Positions 1-13,665 of a DNA stretch of 64,000 nucleotides are shown piece by piece. A program made the translations under genes and the position numbers. Location of the stretch: NCBI RefSeq assembly GCF_009730915.1, contig NC_052473.1:17256100-17320099 (forward strand), written 5' to 3'. This stretch comes from Dioscorea cayenensis subsp. rotundata. Lineage: Eukaryota > Streptophyta > Magnoliopsida > Dioscoreales > Dioscoreaceae. Every line of letters starts with the position of its first letter. The stretch's first letter is position 1. The notes beneath the pieces were generated by a model, which saw only the letters and a list, made by a program, of their open reading frames with translations, was not told where the DNA came from and made no database searches.

Positions 1-2445
1 GTCATTGGACTATTTAGTAGGACACTGTTTTTGATTATCCATGTCTGAAACAACGACATTAATGTGGTTCTTAAACTCCTGAACTAGACGTAGAACTGCT
101 TGCATTTTCTGGCTGATTTGACATTGTTGCGTCTTCCACCCTGTTTTCAAGGATTAGAACTTCAAACTGGCTAAAATTGTCTTCTTACTGTTTTCCACCC
201 TTGTTTTTAGGGATTAGGACTTCAAACTTTCTAAAATTGTCTTCTTACTGTTCCTCGGGGACAGCCTGGCCGCTTAAACGCACGCATTGCACCTTCAATC
301 TTTTCATTCCATAAATAAATTAATTACTTTGTCTGTTTACTTCCCTTGTGCTTGAAAAGATCCATATCCTCTTTCCCGTAATGCCATGGTATGCTGAAAA
401 TTTGTTCATAATCCATGTCTGTAACTACTGTTATTTGTTTATTAAACTCCTTCCTAAACTTGAACTGCTTGTGTTTTCTTGTTTGTTTGACGTGGCTTGG
501 CCTTTATATTTTATTCACTGTGTCAGAGATATGGGCTTCTCACACTAGCTAAAATTGTCTTTTTACTGTGCAATTGGAGACATTAATCACACAAACCTCT
601 TGTTCAATCTGCCACCTTTAAGCCATGTCGTGTTCTAGAGATTAACTACATTGTTTGTCTGACTCCTTTCCTTTTCCTCTAAAAGCTCAGTATCCTCTTT
701 ACTATAATACCATGATACGCTGAGCTGTTGATACTTAGTAGCAGTCGGTGGGATTTATGGGAGGCAACTGTATATATTTATTTGTCATAATGCCCTGTCA
801 TTTTGTTTTTGGTTGCCCATTGTTAATGTAAGTATGGATGTTACCAGAGTGTCAAATATGTTGTACTTAGATTCCATGAGTAAGTTTGTTTAGGTGTTCT
901 GTGCCATAGATATACAACTACTGTTGGTGTTGTAACATTGATGTCTTAAACACTGAATGCTACTAAAATATTCATCTTGCTAAGAAGTTCACATGATTCT
1001 CAGTTGTAAAATGGTAGCGCAAACTGCATACTCATAAGCTTGTTCTATATGGATGGGTGTGAGTAAACTACAATTTTAAGCAACATATGAGAACCTGTAC
1101 TCTTGTTAAGAGAAGAAATGGCAGGATATATTGTCTACAAGCTCTGGTTTATGATGAGCTGAATTACATTTTATAGAGACATAATAAACTGAAGCTGATA
1201 AATGCATAAATTACTCTCAGATCAAGTTTAGAGTTCTATGGAATTTTAGGATGTTATTAAATGTTTTCACTTATTCTGCGTGCTTATTTGTGGATTTGGA
1301 TCTTTACAACATGACTTTACTTGCTTTGTGCCATAAGAAGTCCTGCATTGGCAAACCATCCTCTCTTCTATCTTCTTCTAATGATGCTAACAATTATCTT
1401 TTGTTACTTTATTGATTGCTAATAACTTGGCATTCTATGACCTTGTTCAATTAATGGAATTTAAACAAGGAACATTGTACATGTGTATGATTTGCATGTT
1501 GATAGTATATTAAGACATTTCATTTGGCTTCTGCTGTTTTTCGAACATAAATTATTGTGGACCTAGGAAGCAATTTTAGCTAGGAGGCTTGGACTAGTAG
1601 GATGCAAGAGACATTATAAACAATTTTAAGATTTCTTTAATTACATCAAGTGGAATGAGTTTGATTCCTCTAGCAGCGGCCATAATTGCAAATTGTGATC
1701 AATATTTTTATCAGACCATCAACTATTAAGGCAGTTCTGTTCTATAGCGTGGAGGTGGGATTACTATTCTGTGTTTCTCTATAATGGTTATTGATAACTT
1801 ACTATTTGCTATTGGTCTCTCAATTACATCGATTATGACTCTTATTTAGTATACAACATTGGCATAATACATATTTGATAATGATGCACATGCATTATAA
1901 GTTTTATGTCATTGGCAGCCATAATTTAAATAGGTTGTGATTGAGTAGTCATTCATCTTAATTATGTACAATGCATTCGATGATAATTAGCATATAATAA
2001 AAGTGCAGCAGGCTTCGACTTATATTTATAACCAATGCCTGTGGTTCTGAAGTACTCAGGAGGTTTGACCATATATGGACGTAGAGGTATGAATACCATT
2101 ATGTAAAGATCTTGCCTACAAGGAAAGCTATATCTTTGCATTAAAATGGAAAGGAATAAGGCATTCTGTTCAGGGTATTGTAATGAGTAAGATGAAGGTG
2201 TTTTTGGGTTCTACTTAACAAATTATTACTAAGACTGAAATAAACAATGGCCTTCGTAGAAACTGGAACAAGTTCATTGAGGCCAGCTTTAAATAGTTGG
2301 TCCGTGAGATTGATGCACTTCTTGATGCATCACTTCTTAATTCTGACATTTTCCATTCGGAGAGAATAAATTATTTAGCATATCAGTCTACTTCCTGGTC
2401 CTCGCTTTCCCTCCTTCAATAATCTCAGTTCATCTATTCTAACAG
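1..2445 (+). other. Presumed first intron/upstream part of the glycosylase gene
   Basis: No coding exon could be supported here. The first recognisable exon of the downstream gene begins at 2446 behind a good 3' splice site (pyrimidine-rich stretch then AACAG at 2441-2445) and enters in phase 1. The start of that gene must therefore lie upstream, either before the window or in an exon too short or divergent for me to see. The stretch is AT-rich with stop codons in all frames. Its first 700 bases are a degenerate duplication, annotated separately. Confidence 0.5.
37..720 (+). repeat. Degenerate tandem duplication, about 326-374 bp unit
   Basis: The motif ATCCATGTCTG occurs at 37 and again at 411. 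Both copies continue through AACTGCTTG and a block ending CTAAAATTGTCTT. The motif TATCCTCTTT occurs at 365 and at 691. Inside the first unit a shorter duplication of about 58 bp (around 133-190 and 191-250) shares TCTAAAATTGTCTTCTTACTGT-like ends. Copies are diverged, so this is an old duplication, probably intronic. Confidence 0.6.
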
Positions 2446-3575
2446 AACCATGCTATGCTGCCCTTCATGATGGAGAATGGGGTGTTCCAGTCCATGACGA
2501 CAAGTATGCATCATTTATCCTTAAAACATGCCATGTTATTATTTTATTAAGGTTGAACCAACACAGGATATTTCTGATACTCAATATCATACAGGAAACT
2601 CTTCGAGCTTCTTGTGCTATCAAGTGCACTGGCTGAGCTTACATGGCCTGCCATTTTGTGTAAAAGGCACATCTTTAGGTAACTCTCTAAGCCATAACAA
2701 AAACCCTCGCAAATTTACATTTTATGGATATTATCCCTCACTCGTTCCTTACGTGTGCTTTTCATTACAGGGAAGTCTTCATGGATTTTGACCCCATAGC
2801 AGTCTCCAAACTAAATGAGAAGAAGGTTATATCCCCAGGGAGCACTGCAAGCTCTTTATTATCAGAGCCAAAGCTACGAGCCATCATTGAAAACTCACGA
2901 CAGATACTAAAGGTTCTTCCCTTTGTCCCAGTTCCTTTTTTTTTTTCTCCCATCATTATACTCTCTTCTCATGTTTGGTTGAGTGAAATAATTTCTATGT
3001 ATGCTGATCAAAAGTACCTACAGACCTTTTGTTTTTTAAAATCCTATCCTGTCCCTTGCCTTAGCACATGGATGATGCTAAGCTATCATCCTGTTTTCAG
3101 GACCACTGACTGAAATTATTCTACTCCTAACCATGAATATGATCAACTGCTCTTTATTATTATTTTTTTCTTAATGTCAATGCAGATTGTAGATGAGTTT
3201 GGATCATTTGACAGATACTGCTGGGGCTTTGTCAATCACAAGCCAATCACAAACCGATTTCGGTACCCTCGCCAGGTCCCAGTGAAATCCCCAAAAGCAG
3301 ACGTAATAAGCAAGGACCTGGTGAAGCGAGGTTTCCGTTGTGTCGGGCCAACGGTCGTTTATTCCTTCATGCAGGTTGCGGGTATTACCAATGACCATCT
3401 CATCAGCTGCTTCAGATTTGAAGAGTGTGTCCACAAGGCAACAATACCTGCAGTCTCCGCCGAGCTGGATGCTGCAGTCAATCTTCGAAAGGCCGAGGCA
3501 GGGATTGAAGTCATCGATTTGGAACTGTCAAAGGCTGTTAATGGTTTGAGCATTTCACTGCAAAATGGTTTCTAA
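2446..3575 (+). CDS. DNA-3-methyladenine glycosylase I family protein, 3' exons (5' partial)
   Basis: Four exons join in phase: 2446-2503, 2595-2678, 2771-2912 and 3186-3575 (stop TAA). All introns are GT-AG. The product is the TAG-type, helix-hairpin-helix superfamily base-excision enzyme that removes 3-methyladenine from alkylated DNA. Recognisable blocks are PCYAALHDGEWGVPVHDD (start of the domain), KLFELLVLSSALAELTWPAI, and in the last exon FGSFDRYCWGFVNHKP, VPVKSPKADVISKDL and RGFRCVGPTVVYSFMQ. These match plant members of the family. Cys and His near the start, and HLISCF with a further Cys near the end, are in the places of the zinc-binding residues known from bacterial TAG; this assignment is inference. 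The N-terminal region of plant homologues is missing, because exon 1 is outside or unseen. About 210 aa are visible. The C-terminal tail after FEECVHKA is family-variable. Confidence 0.88.
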
Positions 3576-4350
3576 AGAAAAAAAAAAATTGTAACATGTA
3601 TTGAACTTGGTGAAGGGTAGTGCTACTGAGATCTACGGCTAAATTTCTTATTTATATCGGTGAAGAGGGGAAGAAAATGATGATGATGATGGTTGTCTGT
3701 GACTGTGCATAAAATTCATTGCAGACAGTGCAAGAGAATGGAAAAACAGAAGCAGGAAGGTGAGAGTAGGCAAGGTTATGGAAAGCATGATCTTTAGTTA
3801 TTTATTTAATAAATGAAGATTTTAGAAAACAAGAATGAAAGTTAAATAAATGAATTTAGATATTGTTCACATATAAAAATATAATAAAAGTTGCGAAAAA
3901 TAACTGTTATTGTATGGCATGCCAAGCCTGTAAGAGATTTAGCGATGGGAATCTATAAATTAAAAATAAATTGTAAATAAATTAGGATTGAAGCATAAAT
4001 AGAGCGTTAAAGGAAAAAAAAAAAAGATTTGGGATGAGGTTATAGTTGAAATAAATTTAACTTAGATTTTGCAGGACCGACTGTTCAAATTTTAAGTTTT
4101 TATCCCCATTGTTTTTCAAGTTCTTTTAAGATGGCTGAAATAAATGTAAAAATTCATCCCAATGTCATATATCAGTTACCTGGTAAACTTAGAATCAATA
4201 GAAAGATTTGAGAAAAAAAAAAACACAGAAAGAAAAAGAAACTCCAGATGGTGCTTGGTACGTCACTTATCTTACCACTCAAAATCAAACAATTAAAAGT
4301 GAGTAAACTTTAATCATTGACTGATTCATAAACATTACCGATCATTGATA

Positions 4351-4393
<43 letters not shown>

Positions 4394-7300
4394 AACATTT
4401 AAATACTTAGTATATTTTAATGAAGATTTAAAAACTACAGATGAAACAAGTTTTTCCTTCGGAATAAATTCAAACTGCATGACAAAAATAAAAAAACAAA
4501 GGAGCATGAGATTGAAATATATGCTGCATGTAATTGTTTCATCATCATAGGATACTCAGCTTTAAACAGTGACCACAATAAGAAAGAAAAGGCATGAATC
4601 ATGAGTAACAATGAGTAGTGCATTGGGCCCAAAAAAACACACAAATGAGGATGCCAAACACAATTCAACCGCGCATGCACGGACAATATAACAACACGGT
4701 CCCGAATTCCCAATACAATCATCATTCATCAACGACACTTTTTGTTTTTGTTTTTCCTTTTCTAGAATTCTACAAATATTATCTTGTCACTAATGAGGAC
4801 CTATTTTGCCTATTTTTATAAAATTAACTTTGTCAAACACACTTTTCCCACTCAATTAAAAGCTTGGTGATTTTGAGGAGGAAAAACACTCATGATGAAC
4901 ATTAACAAAACCTCACATATTTTATATAAGCAAGTTGTTTGATAACTAGCAGAACATCTACTTGTATGTTGATGGCCATAAGTAATTTGAACATGAAAAT
5001 CTAAACCCATATCTACTTGAAACTTCTATATATAAATAAAGGCCAGAACAACCAAAAAAAAAAGGGAGAGCTAAAATAATTTTGAAAACATAAATCAAGT
5101 CTTTTGTACAATAAAAAAAACTAGTTGTTGCAATAACCCATACAGAATAGCAGACTATACTTTGAACTCCAAAAATAAGATAAGATACTTTTAAAAAATG
5201 AAATAACAAAAGAATTAGTAACAATAATAACTAGGTTATGAAACTCCAAAACTAAGCACTAAAAAGAAAAATAATAATATAAAATAAAAACCAAAGAATC
5301 AACATGCTAGCAAAGAGCCACATAACATATCTCATTCACAAGGGAACCTGCCCAAAATCAACATGCATTAGAGAATGCACATGAACTATTTATCTTATAA
5401 ACTACCACATGTAAACATTTAATGGCTATGGCTCAGCGCACTCAAGCCCAACAGTGTGACACCAAGCTTGGTCTAAAACCATGTTTCACATCTTCTAACA
5501 AAAGACAACATATATTGATATACAGGGTAGACTAAAAATGATGTCATTAGACGATAATCATGAATAATACATGATGTATCTTATCAAATTACTATCATGC
5601 TGTTTATATATAAATAATATAAAGCATGTCCTAATAAAATTCGATGTCCTAATGGAAACCAAATTCCAATTTAATTTAAATTCTAATATATCCTAATCGT
5701 AGATATATTTAGAATTAAAATTTAAATGTCCTAATCCTAATCTTAATTGATTATTTGATTGTCTTGGACTGAGATGCAAATCCCAAGGCATAAATGCAAA
5801 AAAAAAAATTAAATTAATTATTACAAGACGACCCCTGAGAACACCTATCTCGAGGCAATCTCAAATCTTAGAATAGCCCAAACACATATCCTGAGGCAAT
5901 CCTAAATTTTATGTGACATGAGAATGGATCTCGAGGCGATTTGAGAAAGTGCAAATACCGAGGCACCCAAACACACATCCCAAGGCAAATTGGGTTAATG
6001 AATTAAAAAAAAAAGATAAAAAAAGATAAAAAAAAAAAAAAATAATAATAAAAAAAATAATGAATAAATAACAAATAAATAAAAGTAAAAAAATAAAAAT
6101 AAAATAATAAATAAATAATAAATGAAGATTGAAATTTTTGAAATTTCAAATTATGAATTGAAAATCCGATATTATCCTAGATCTTATAGGGGGTTAGGAT
6201 TAGGATAAGAAGGAGAAGGTTCTGGGGTTAAGATAAGGAGGAGAGGTCTTTTAAAAGAAAAAAGATCTGAAGAGGTTAGGGGGATTAGGAAGATTGAAAA
6301 GATTCAGGGAGGAAGAGAAAGAAGGAAGGAAAAGAGAGAAGAAAAGTAAGAAAAGGCCTTTTCTCCTTTTACATAATCAATATATATATATATATATAAT
6401 CGTGCTGTTGCTCGCCGTGTTCACTGTTGATGCCGCCGGCGTGATTGAACGGCTGAGATAATGCCGTCGATCACGCCGGATGTCAATCGCCGCCACCAGC
6501 TAATCGCCGTTGCTACACTGTTTTGGTTGCCGCGTTCACCGTTGATGCTGCCGGCGTAATTGAACGGCTGAGATAATGCCGTCAATCACGCCGGAGGTCG
6601 ATCGTCGCCGTGGTACCTCTATCACCTGTTGCTCGCCGCTGCTGCTTTTTTTTTCTCTTCGTCTTCAGCGCCGTTTGAGAAGAATGAGACGGGTTCGTCT
6701 TTATTCTCTCGGACCTTGATGTTGAGATCACCAAGAGTTTTGTGCTGGCTTATGTGACTCTGTATGAAGACACGATCAGTGCCCCGGGATGTTCGATGAA
6801 TGCCTCAGGTGACGAGATGGGGACTTTCTGGTTGGGCTGGAAGGTTGCAATCTGGTGCTTGAAAGAGGCTCTATACTCAATGTGAATTAAAAGGACATGA
6901 TTCCACACACATGCAAGCAATGAAGAGAAGCCAAGCACCTCTTATATAGCACACATAATATAAAACATCGTTCTGCCTTGATTTCTGACAACATGTGCAA
7001 CCATTGATGTGGAGAACATCAATAGTTTTAAGTGATTGAATTCTTCTTATTATTCAGTGCTTCGAATATTATTTCAAAACTCATCCCCTTTATCTCTTTC
7101 AGCTTGACATGAGAATCTCAAGTATAAAAATCCAAGATATTTGTCTATGCTTAACCATTTGAGGTTTTGTATACCTTGAGAAGATATTATTTCTTGATGA
7201 TGATGTGGTTGTTCAGAAGGATCTGACATTAGTTTGACACATCTTAATAAATAAAATAAAATAAATAAATTAGAATTTTGGGTTTACGGGTTTTGGATGA

Positions 7301-9288
7301 CGCACTCATACACCATAAACAAAATCAAATAAAAAAAGTAATAATAAAAAAAATCGGTGTCACTATTTAAAAGAGTTTCTAGCCAGTTCATAAATCTCAA
7401 TTTACTAGCTGATGATGATGGTGATGATTCTTAAAAAGACAAAATGTGCAGGTATGCATGTGTACGGGATGAGAAGTAAAAAAACTATAATAATAAATGA
7501 ATAAGAAACATGCATATGTGCATAAAAAAATAAGAAGTATGCAAAATATATATATATATATATAGATATATATATATATATATATATAATATGATGCATA
7601 ATTCACGTGCATTATTTGTGCATAATAATGAAAAGGGCCCACTATAAAAAAAGACATATATGCAAGGCCCACAAAAAAAAATTGAAATAAAAAATTTTCA
7701 CCAGAATGATGAGATTCACGTGCATGGAAATGGAAAAATGATGGAAAGTATAAAAATAATAAAAAATAATAATAAAAAAACCGGGACCCACCTTTGTGCA
7801 TGGGACGAGAATGATGATGATAAACATTGAGTTATCTCAAGACAAAAAAATAATAAATAAATAAAAACAAACAAATAATAACTTACCATGCACGTTGAAT
7901 GATGAGGAACATGCATATCTACATTGGGAATGTAGCTAACATTACCTAATAAATAAAAATAAATAAAATAAATAAGAATATATATATATATATATATATA
8001 TGATAGAGTTTCGCAAGAGGTTTAATTGATTATAAAAATGATTAGTAACAATGAATGTTGGCTATGCTGATTGAGTAAAGGAAAAGATGGTGACTACAAT
8101 GATATGAACCATGAAGAAGACTATAGAATGTATGGCAATAAAAAAAAAGGGGTTCGGTAAATATATCAAATATTGATGGTATATACCAGAGCGGCAATAA
8201 AATTACTTGATCAGAAGCTATAGCAAGAATGTTCAACTCACGGCAGCGGACTTCTTTTTCTTAGAAAAACATATATGAAAGATAAAAAACGATATATATA
8301 AGGCCGTAATGAGAAAGACTTTTTAAAATGATGGAGGGACATGCAATGTGGTGACAAAACATAGGCAGTGGCGAATCTCGAAAGCAATAACGAGATCTCA
8401 AAAAAATGGCAACAAGGCATATGCAGATGGCGTCAACGCATGATGACAAGCACAGACAGTAAAGAATAAAAAAATGATATATATAATATATATATATATA
8501 TAAGTGATGTAATAAATATGTTTATATAATAAAATAACAAATTTCATAATTCGCAAATTTTCTTGCTTTTATTTGTACTTTTTGCCCCTTAATCGGAGGT
8601 TCCTAAGATTTTAAATCTGGGGTAATTAATAATAGGGGCTTGCCCCCTATTAGGAATGAAAGAACCCACACAAAACAAATATGATATTTGTGCTTCGATA
8701 TATTGTCTGGTGTCTTTTCATGATGCCAGACGCATATTTTCGATCCCACACATGCCATCCCAAGATTACTGATTACCATCAAAGTTCAAGGACCAATAAT
8801 CATTCTAGTAGTAAATACTGAGAAATTCTTTAGTACAATTAGCATTCCTATACAGGTATCACGTCATCGCTAACTATCATGTGCAAATAATACTTATATT
8901 GCAAATAACATGATAGAAAAAATAGACCTCCATAAAAGATCATAAATCACAATAGACAATTCATCAGAAATAGACATAGTGATAAGTATCAAAACAAGAA
9001 TCACTTGAAGAACATACAAACACGACAATTAAATATTAAGACACATATATGTTCTCCTGAGTCATATAACCATTCAATACAACAAATGAAAGTAAAAAAG
9101 TCACCATAAAATAAATACCAGGGATAATGGCATAACCATTCAGTCACGTAGATTCAGTATATACTCTCGTCAAATGAAGAACCAAGTACCTGAATAACCT
9201 GAGTCACCATATAGCAGACATAGGTCTCAAGCAGCACCAACTAGAAGACTTGCACAGAGTTTCAAAACCTATGTCTTGCAGTGACTCT
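3576..9288. other. Intergenic spacer between glycosylase and eIF5A genes
   Basis: No gene can be supported. The stretch begins with the glycosylase 3' untranslated region and ends with that of eIF5A. It holds (AT)n tracts (about 4354-4389, 7547-7590, 7978-8001 and 8470-8502) and A-rich low-complexity DNA at 6000-6120. A degenerate motif GAGGCAATC recurs at about 5850-6000. A GC-rich duplicated block lies at 6416-6610. The 5800-6400 part looks like old retroelement DNA, but I could not find its ends. Confidence 0.6.
6416..6610 (+). repeat. GC-rich 115-bp tandem duplication (two copies)
   Basis: Two near-identical copies of about 80 bp start at 6416 and 6531, so the period is 115 bp. Both contain TTGAACGGCTGAGATAATGC followed by a GATCACGCCGGA-like block. 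The copies differ by a few transitions, some at CpG sites, as expected of methylated DNA. The GC content contrasts sharply with the surrounding AT-rich spacer. No reading frame spans both copies, and the source is unknown. Confidence 0.75.
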
Positions 9289-12209
9289 CTAATTCTTGGG
9301 GCCGATGTCCTTCAAAGCACAGATCTGCTCCTCTCCCATGGCAGACATGACAGTGACAACCAGATCTTTCCCTTCTCCAAAGCCATCTCTGATCTGTAGC
9401 ACAAATATAAGCAATCTAATAAACACAGGTGTTGGAAAATGTAATGTTTACTCTGTGATTCATGACTGACTCAAGATAACATTCGAATTTCATTTCAACC
9501 ACTTTTCCTTATCCTTAAAAATAAATTAAGGCAAACAAAACGAAAATGAAGAAAAATTATGTGAGGTTACCTATGAGAATTCCAATGGATATTTCACAAA
9601 ACCCAAAAATATGATGCCCAAATAAAGTATCAATATCCATTAAAAACTGAGAATTAAAAAAAGGGTATGGATCAGACTACATTCATATTGTAAATAGCGA
9701 TAACATCAAAGATATAGTTTTAAATGACGGTGAATGACAAGGGAAGGCTTTTGGCGGTGGAAGACCATAACCAAGATGTAACAAGGCTGAGGACAAGGAA
9801 CATGATTATAAACAGAATAATGAGTCTTCCAACCCAAATGTTGAGGCAACCTTGTGGAAATTGTGTAAATTCACCATTTCCAATAAATCAAGGAAAAAAT
9901 TACAGTTAATGCTAAAAACACATGAAAAGGGCACAACACTGAAATAAAATGTTAATACATGCTCCATTTTAGTCAAGACAACTGGTCAACTAGTACTCCA
10001 AAAGCTATAAGTTATGATATGCTTGTATCCATGTAAAATATTACATGTCATTTGTAAATCACCAAACCTATTAGGACCAAAGAAACACATGTACAGAGAT
10101 ACAGGTATTTTTTGTTAGTTCGGCTACACATGAAGTGATCATAGTGTGAAATGTTACAGGTAAAGTTCAAACTTTCAAAAGTAATGGTTCGTTCTTATAA
10201 CCAAAAACCAAAATAAACAACGGTATATGCTATGTGTTAAAAGCAGTTGCAGATTAGTATCAGTATCTACAAGTTTACAACCTTCAAAACAAACAAAAAA
10301 ACCTCCGCCCCTGGATCCCCCAAAATAAAAATAAAAATAATAACCAATGAACAAGAAACAATGAGCTCAATTATCATTAGATCTAATTTCACCGCTTCAA
10401 ACTTCAAAGAACACAGTTATACGACGGGACGGCCATAATGAAAACCCAAATGATTAATATTACTTTCACTAGTTCATAGTTCCAAGTTCTCAACCACTTT
10501 GATACACAAGTCTCCAAAAATAACAGTTAAAAACAGAAGAAACATGATCTTGTTCTCCAAAAGGCTCCCAAAAGAAATCAACACTTCTAAAATTGACTGG
10601 ATGTGCAAGTTATTCTATGATTCATAATCCCCCAAAGTAATTACCTGAGTGAGCAGATTTTCATCAGTGGGGAGCCTTAGGTCATCCTTTGTGCCTCCAC
10701 TGTCAGTCAGGAGACTAACCTGCAGAGAAACAAAATACTCAAGAAATGCCATCCACAATAAACCTCAAGCATTGCCTAATAAAAATATGAACATACAAAT
10801 CCATCTTCAGAAATGTCAATGAGCTGGTAGTCCGTACGGTTGACATGAGGGACCTACAAAATCAATAAAAACAATCTTGATATTCCATTAGAATATGGGA
10901 AGCCATATTGTGAAGAGACATTGTTCAAAAGGTAACACACATCACAGTTATGAGAGGATGGCACAATATCTTCTAGCTTCTTAGCTGTGAAGATATCAAT
11001 CGCAACAAAGTGGCACTTAGCATGACCATGCTTTCCTGTCTTGGAGGTAGAAACTTCCACAACCTAGAAAAAAAAACAATTAAAAACAGAATCATTGCAA
11101 ATCAGCAGTCAATGCAAACAAGTAAAAGTAATATTATCATATCTAGGGTTCTTTCACAAACGGGAAGCACAAAAATATTCTCCACAAGCACTGAGCTAAT
11201 GCAAAAAGAAATAGAGAATATGTTCTCCATAAAAGGTATGCATACACAATAAGTTCCAAATTTCTGCATTTGAACTCTGACAAAGTTAGCTAAATGCATG
11301 CACGCACTTGTCAAGGGCTACTGGGTTAGTATTTGCACTTATCTCCAAAAAGCCATCCACAATTGATAGTTACTGATGGAAAGCTAATTGAAGAGGAAAA
11401 TTTAAAAACATATGAAAGTACAAATAACAAATATTTAGTACGCTCTACAATTCATGACATCTTCATGTTACTTCTAAATAAACAATAATGGACACCTAAA
11501 TTGAGATGAATATATATAAATAAGTGCATCAAATTTACAAATTGGCTGCATATAAACTATCAAATGATTCAACAGTTCATACATATTAAAAACCAAACAA
11601 GCTAATTTCAAAAGATGTAGAATTTATAATTCTTAAGAAACAAGCAAACAAAAAGTTAAATCAGATAAATTCATTCCTCCCAAATGAATCTGAAGATTAA
11701 TAATTTCAAGAATCAAATTGCAACTTTAAATCAATCCATTAGACCTATCATCACTAAAACTCATTCGTTCATTCATTAATTCATCCATCCATATTCAAGA
11801 GAATTCCACAAATTCTAGATTACAACAAACCTTAAGACCAATTAAAACTTTCCAAAAACGTTCAATGTTCAATCAAATCCCACATAACCCAAAAATTTCA
11901 TGCAATAAAATTCAAACCCCTAAACTAAACCCAAGATTAAAAACAGAAAACCCAATCAAATCACTCACAGAGGAAAACATCACCAAGAATTAGATGATCA
12001 AATTGAAACATGAAAACACACCGATTCAATCAAGAATAAAGAAAAAATCAAGAGAGAAAAAGAAAAAAAAGGGAATCAAACGATACCTTGCAGGGCCTGC
12101 CCTTGATGACGATGTAGCCGTTCTTCCTGATGGTTCCGGCCTGCTGAGGATACGTCTTGGATGCTCCGGCGTCGGCCTTCGACTCGAAGTGATGCTCCTC
12201 GTCCGACAT
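9289..12209 (-). CDS. eIF5A: Eukaryotic translation initiation factor 5A (eIF5A)
   Basis: Five exons on the minus strand, all GT-AG and all meeting between codons: 12209-12087, 11063-10941, 10853-10797, 10719-10645 and 9393-9289 (stop TAG). They encode 160 aa, the usual plant length. The start [20 protein letters not shown] is the canonical plant eIF5A N-terminus. Exon 2 carries the hypusination loop [14 protein letters not shown]; the modified lysine is Lys52 here. It is followed by the OB-fold C-terminal domain, ending [11 protein letters not shown]. By family knowledge the protein binds the ribosome and promotes elongation through poor peptide-bond donors and termination. The 5' leader is purine-rich (GAAGAAG on the coding strand) and holds a telo-box. 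An in-frame ATG lies 77 codons upstream at 12440; I chose 12209 because homologues start there. A Mutator-like element ends 540 bp upstream of the start. Confidence 0.96.
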
Positions 12210-12313
12210 CGTTGCTCTCGAAGCTCTTCTTCTCCCTTCCTTCTCTTCTTCTTCTTCTCCTTCTTCTTCGATGAGCTTCGTTTTCCAGGAAGACCCAAAA
12301 GAGCGATTTTTTT

Positions 12314-12322
12314 CTAGGGTTT
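12314..12322 (-). promoter_or_regulatory. Telo-box in eIF5A leader/promoter
   Basis: The minus strand reads AAACCCTAG, 105 bp upstream of the eIF5A start codon. Telo-boxes (AAACCCTA) are known in promoters and leaders of plant translation-apparatus genes such as eEF1A and ribosomal proteins, where they support expression in dividing cells. Position and context fit; function here is inferred. Confidence 0.55.
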
Positions 12323-13499
12323 TTATTCGGTTGTCGTGGAGATCGATGGAGGAACAAGAGCCATCAGATGAAGCCTCGAGATCAGGAAAAATCGTACGGC
12401 TGGGATTTGGTCTCGGGAAAGGGCGGTGGTCGGAGAGCATCTGATGCTTTTCGGGGTTTGGATAAGCTTATCGTGCACCGATGTGTGACCCACTTCGTTG
12501 TTTATCAGTTTTGATTCGATTCGAGTGGAGGTTTATATCGGCACCAGAAAAAGTGACCCCGCTATTTGATTCGAGCCCCCAATTTTAAATTGTGGGTCCC
12601 GCTTTTTGGGACTATTAAAATGTTATAATTTTTTTTTCTTGAGATTGTTTTTCTGGACTTTGATTTAATCCTTTGACTTTTCAAAAAAAATATTAAAAAA
12701 AAAAGAATTATTTGTGTGATGTTTATAATTTTAATTTTAGATATTTTAAGTGGAAATTGCCAAAAAAACCCTTTTAAGTTTGTAAAATTGCCAAAAACAC
12801 CCCGTTAGTTTTGCAATCTCCAAAATCTCCCTCCTTTTAAACTCTCATGTTTTTCAAACCCCAAACTCAGAATCGGATGTGAACGGAGTGAGTTTCAAAT
12901 TTTTGACTGAAAAATGCTCTTGCAGTGGGGAGTCGCTGCCTGCACCATCTCGGCGATTTGAGAGGAAGTCATGGCTTTTCCGTAGGGGTAATCCCGAGAG
13001 ACGAATTTATCGGAGCCAGCTTACTTGCTTTTCTCAACTCACGCCTTCGACTTTTTCCATTTCAGCTCGTCTCAGAGTTGTCTCTACCGCGAAGCCTCCG
13101 TAATTGGCATTTCATCATCTTTTCCCTTTCCACCCCGAGATCTCGAAGGAGAAGTCCCCTCGCTAACTAGTTTGCATTTCATCGATTCTGCAATCTAAGG
13201 TATTGAGTATGGTTTTATGTTAACCTGCTCATTACAAAGAAAGATTTTTTTCGGTTTTGTTTTGTGCTCCCTGCTTTTTGTTGGAAGATATCAAGTCTCT
13301 GATGGGATTTCTACTGGGGTTTTTGTTAGTCTGCAGGAGATTTCTCGGGTGGGGTTTTTGTTTTGTTTTGCATTTTCAGATGTATACACTCATCGAAATA
13401 GTTTTTTTGATTGTTATGATTTGTGTAATATTTATAATATACATTTCCCCTTTTCGTTTGATATGGTTGCAGCTTTCTGAAAAGGAGGTTGACGTTTAA

Positions 13500-13665
13500 G
13501 AAATGAGATGTTACAGCTTTAAAATTTGTTGTCTTTGTTTAAGTATTCTCGCCTCTGCTTTAAAAAAATGGGTCTCTGCTTTAACATGTTATATCTCCGC
13601 TTTAATAACCGAGAGTTTACCGCTTAAAACCTTATATTTCCGCTAAACTTTTTGTCAATACTGCG
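13500..13665. repeat. TTTAA-core minisatellite, block 1 of MULE
   Basis: A run of loosely conserved 18-25 bp units with cores such as TCTCTGCTTTAA, TCTCCGCTTTAA and TTACCGCTTAAA. Related blocks lie at about 14520-14710, 15970-16160, 17100-17260 and 17920-18060. They separate the coding remnants and several follow GT donor-like sites, suggesting they sit in introns. Confidence 0.6.

Noticed and set aside
12026..12357. Several open frames over eIF5A exon 1 and its leader, both strands
   Set aside because: Shadow frames of the eIF5A exon and its GAAGAAG-rich leader.
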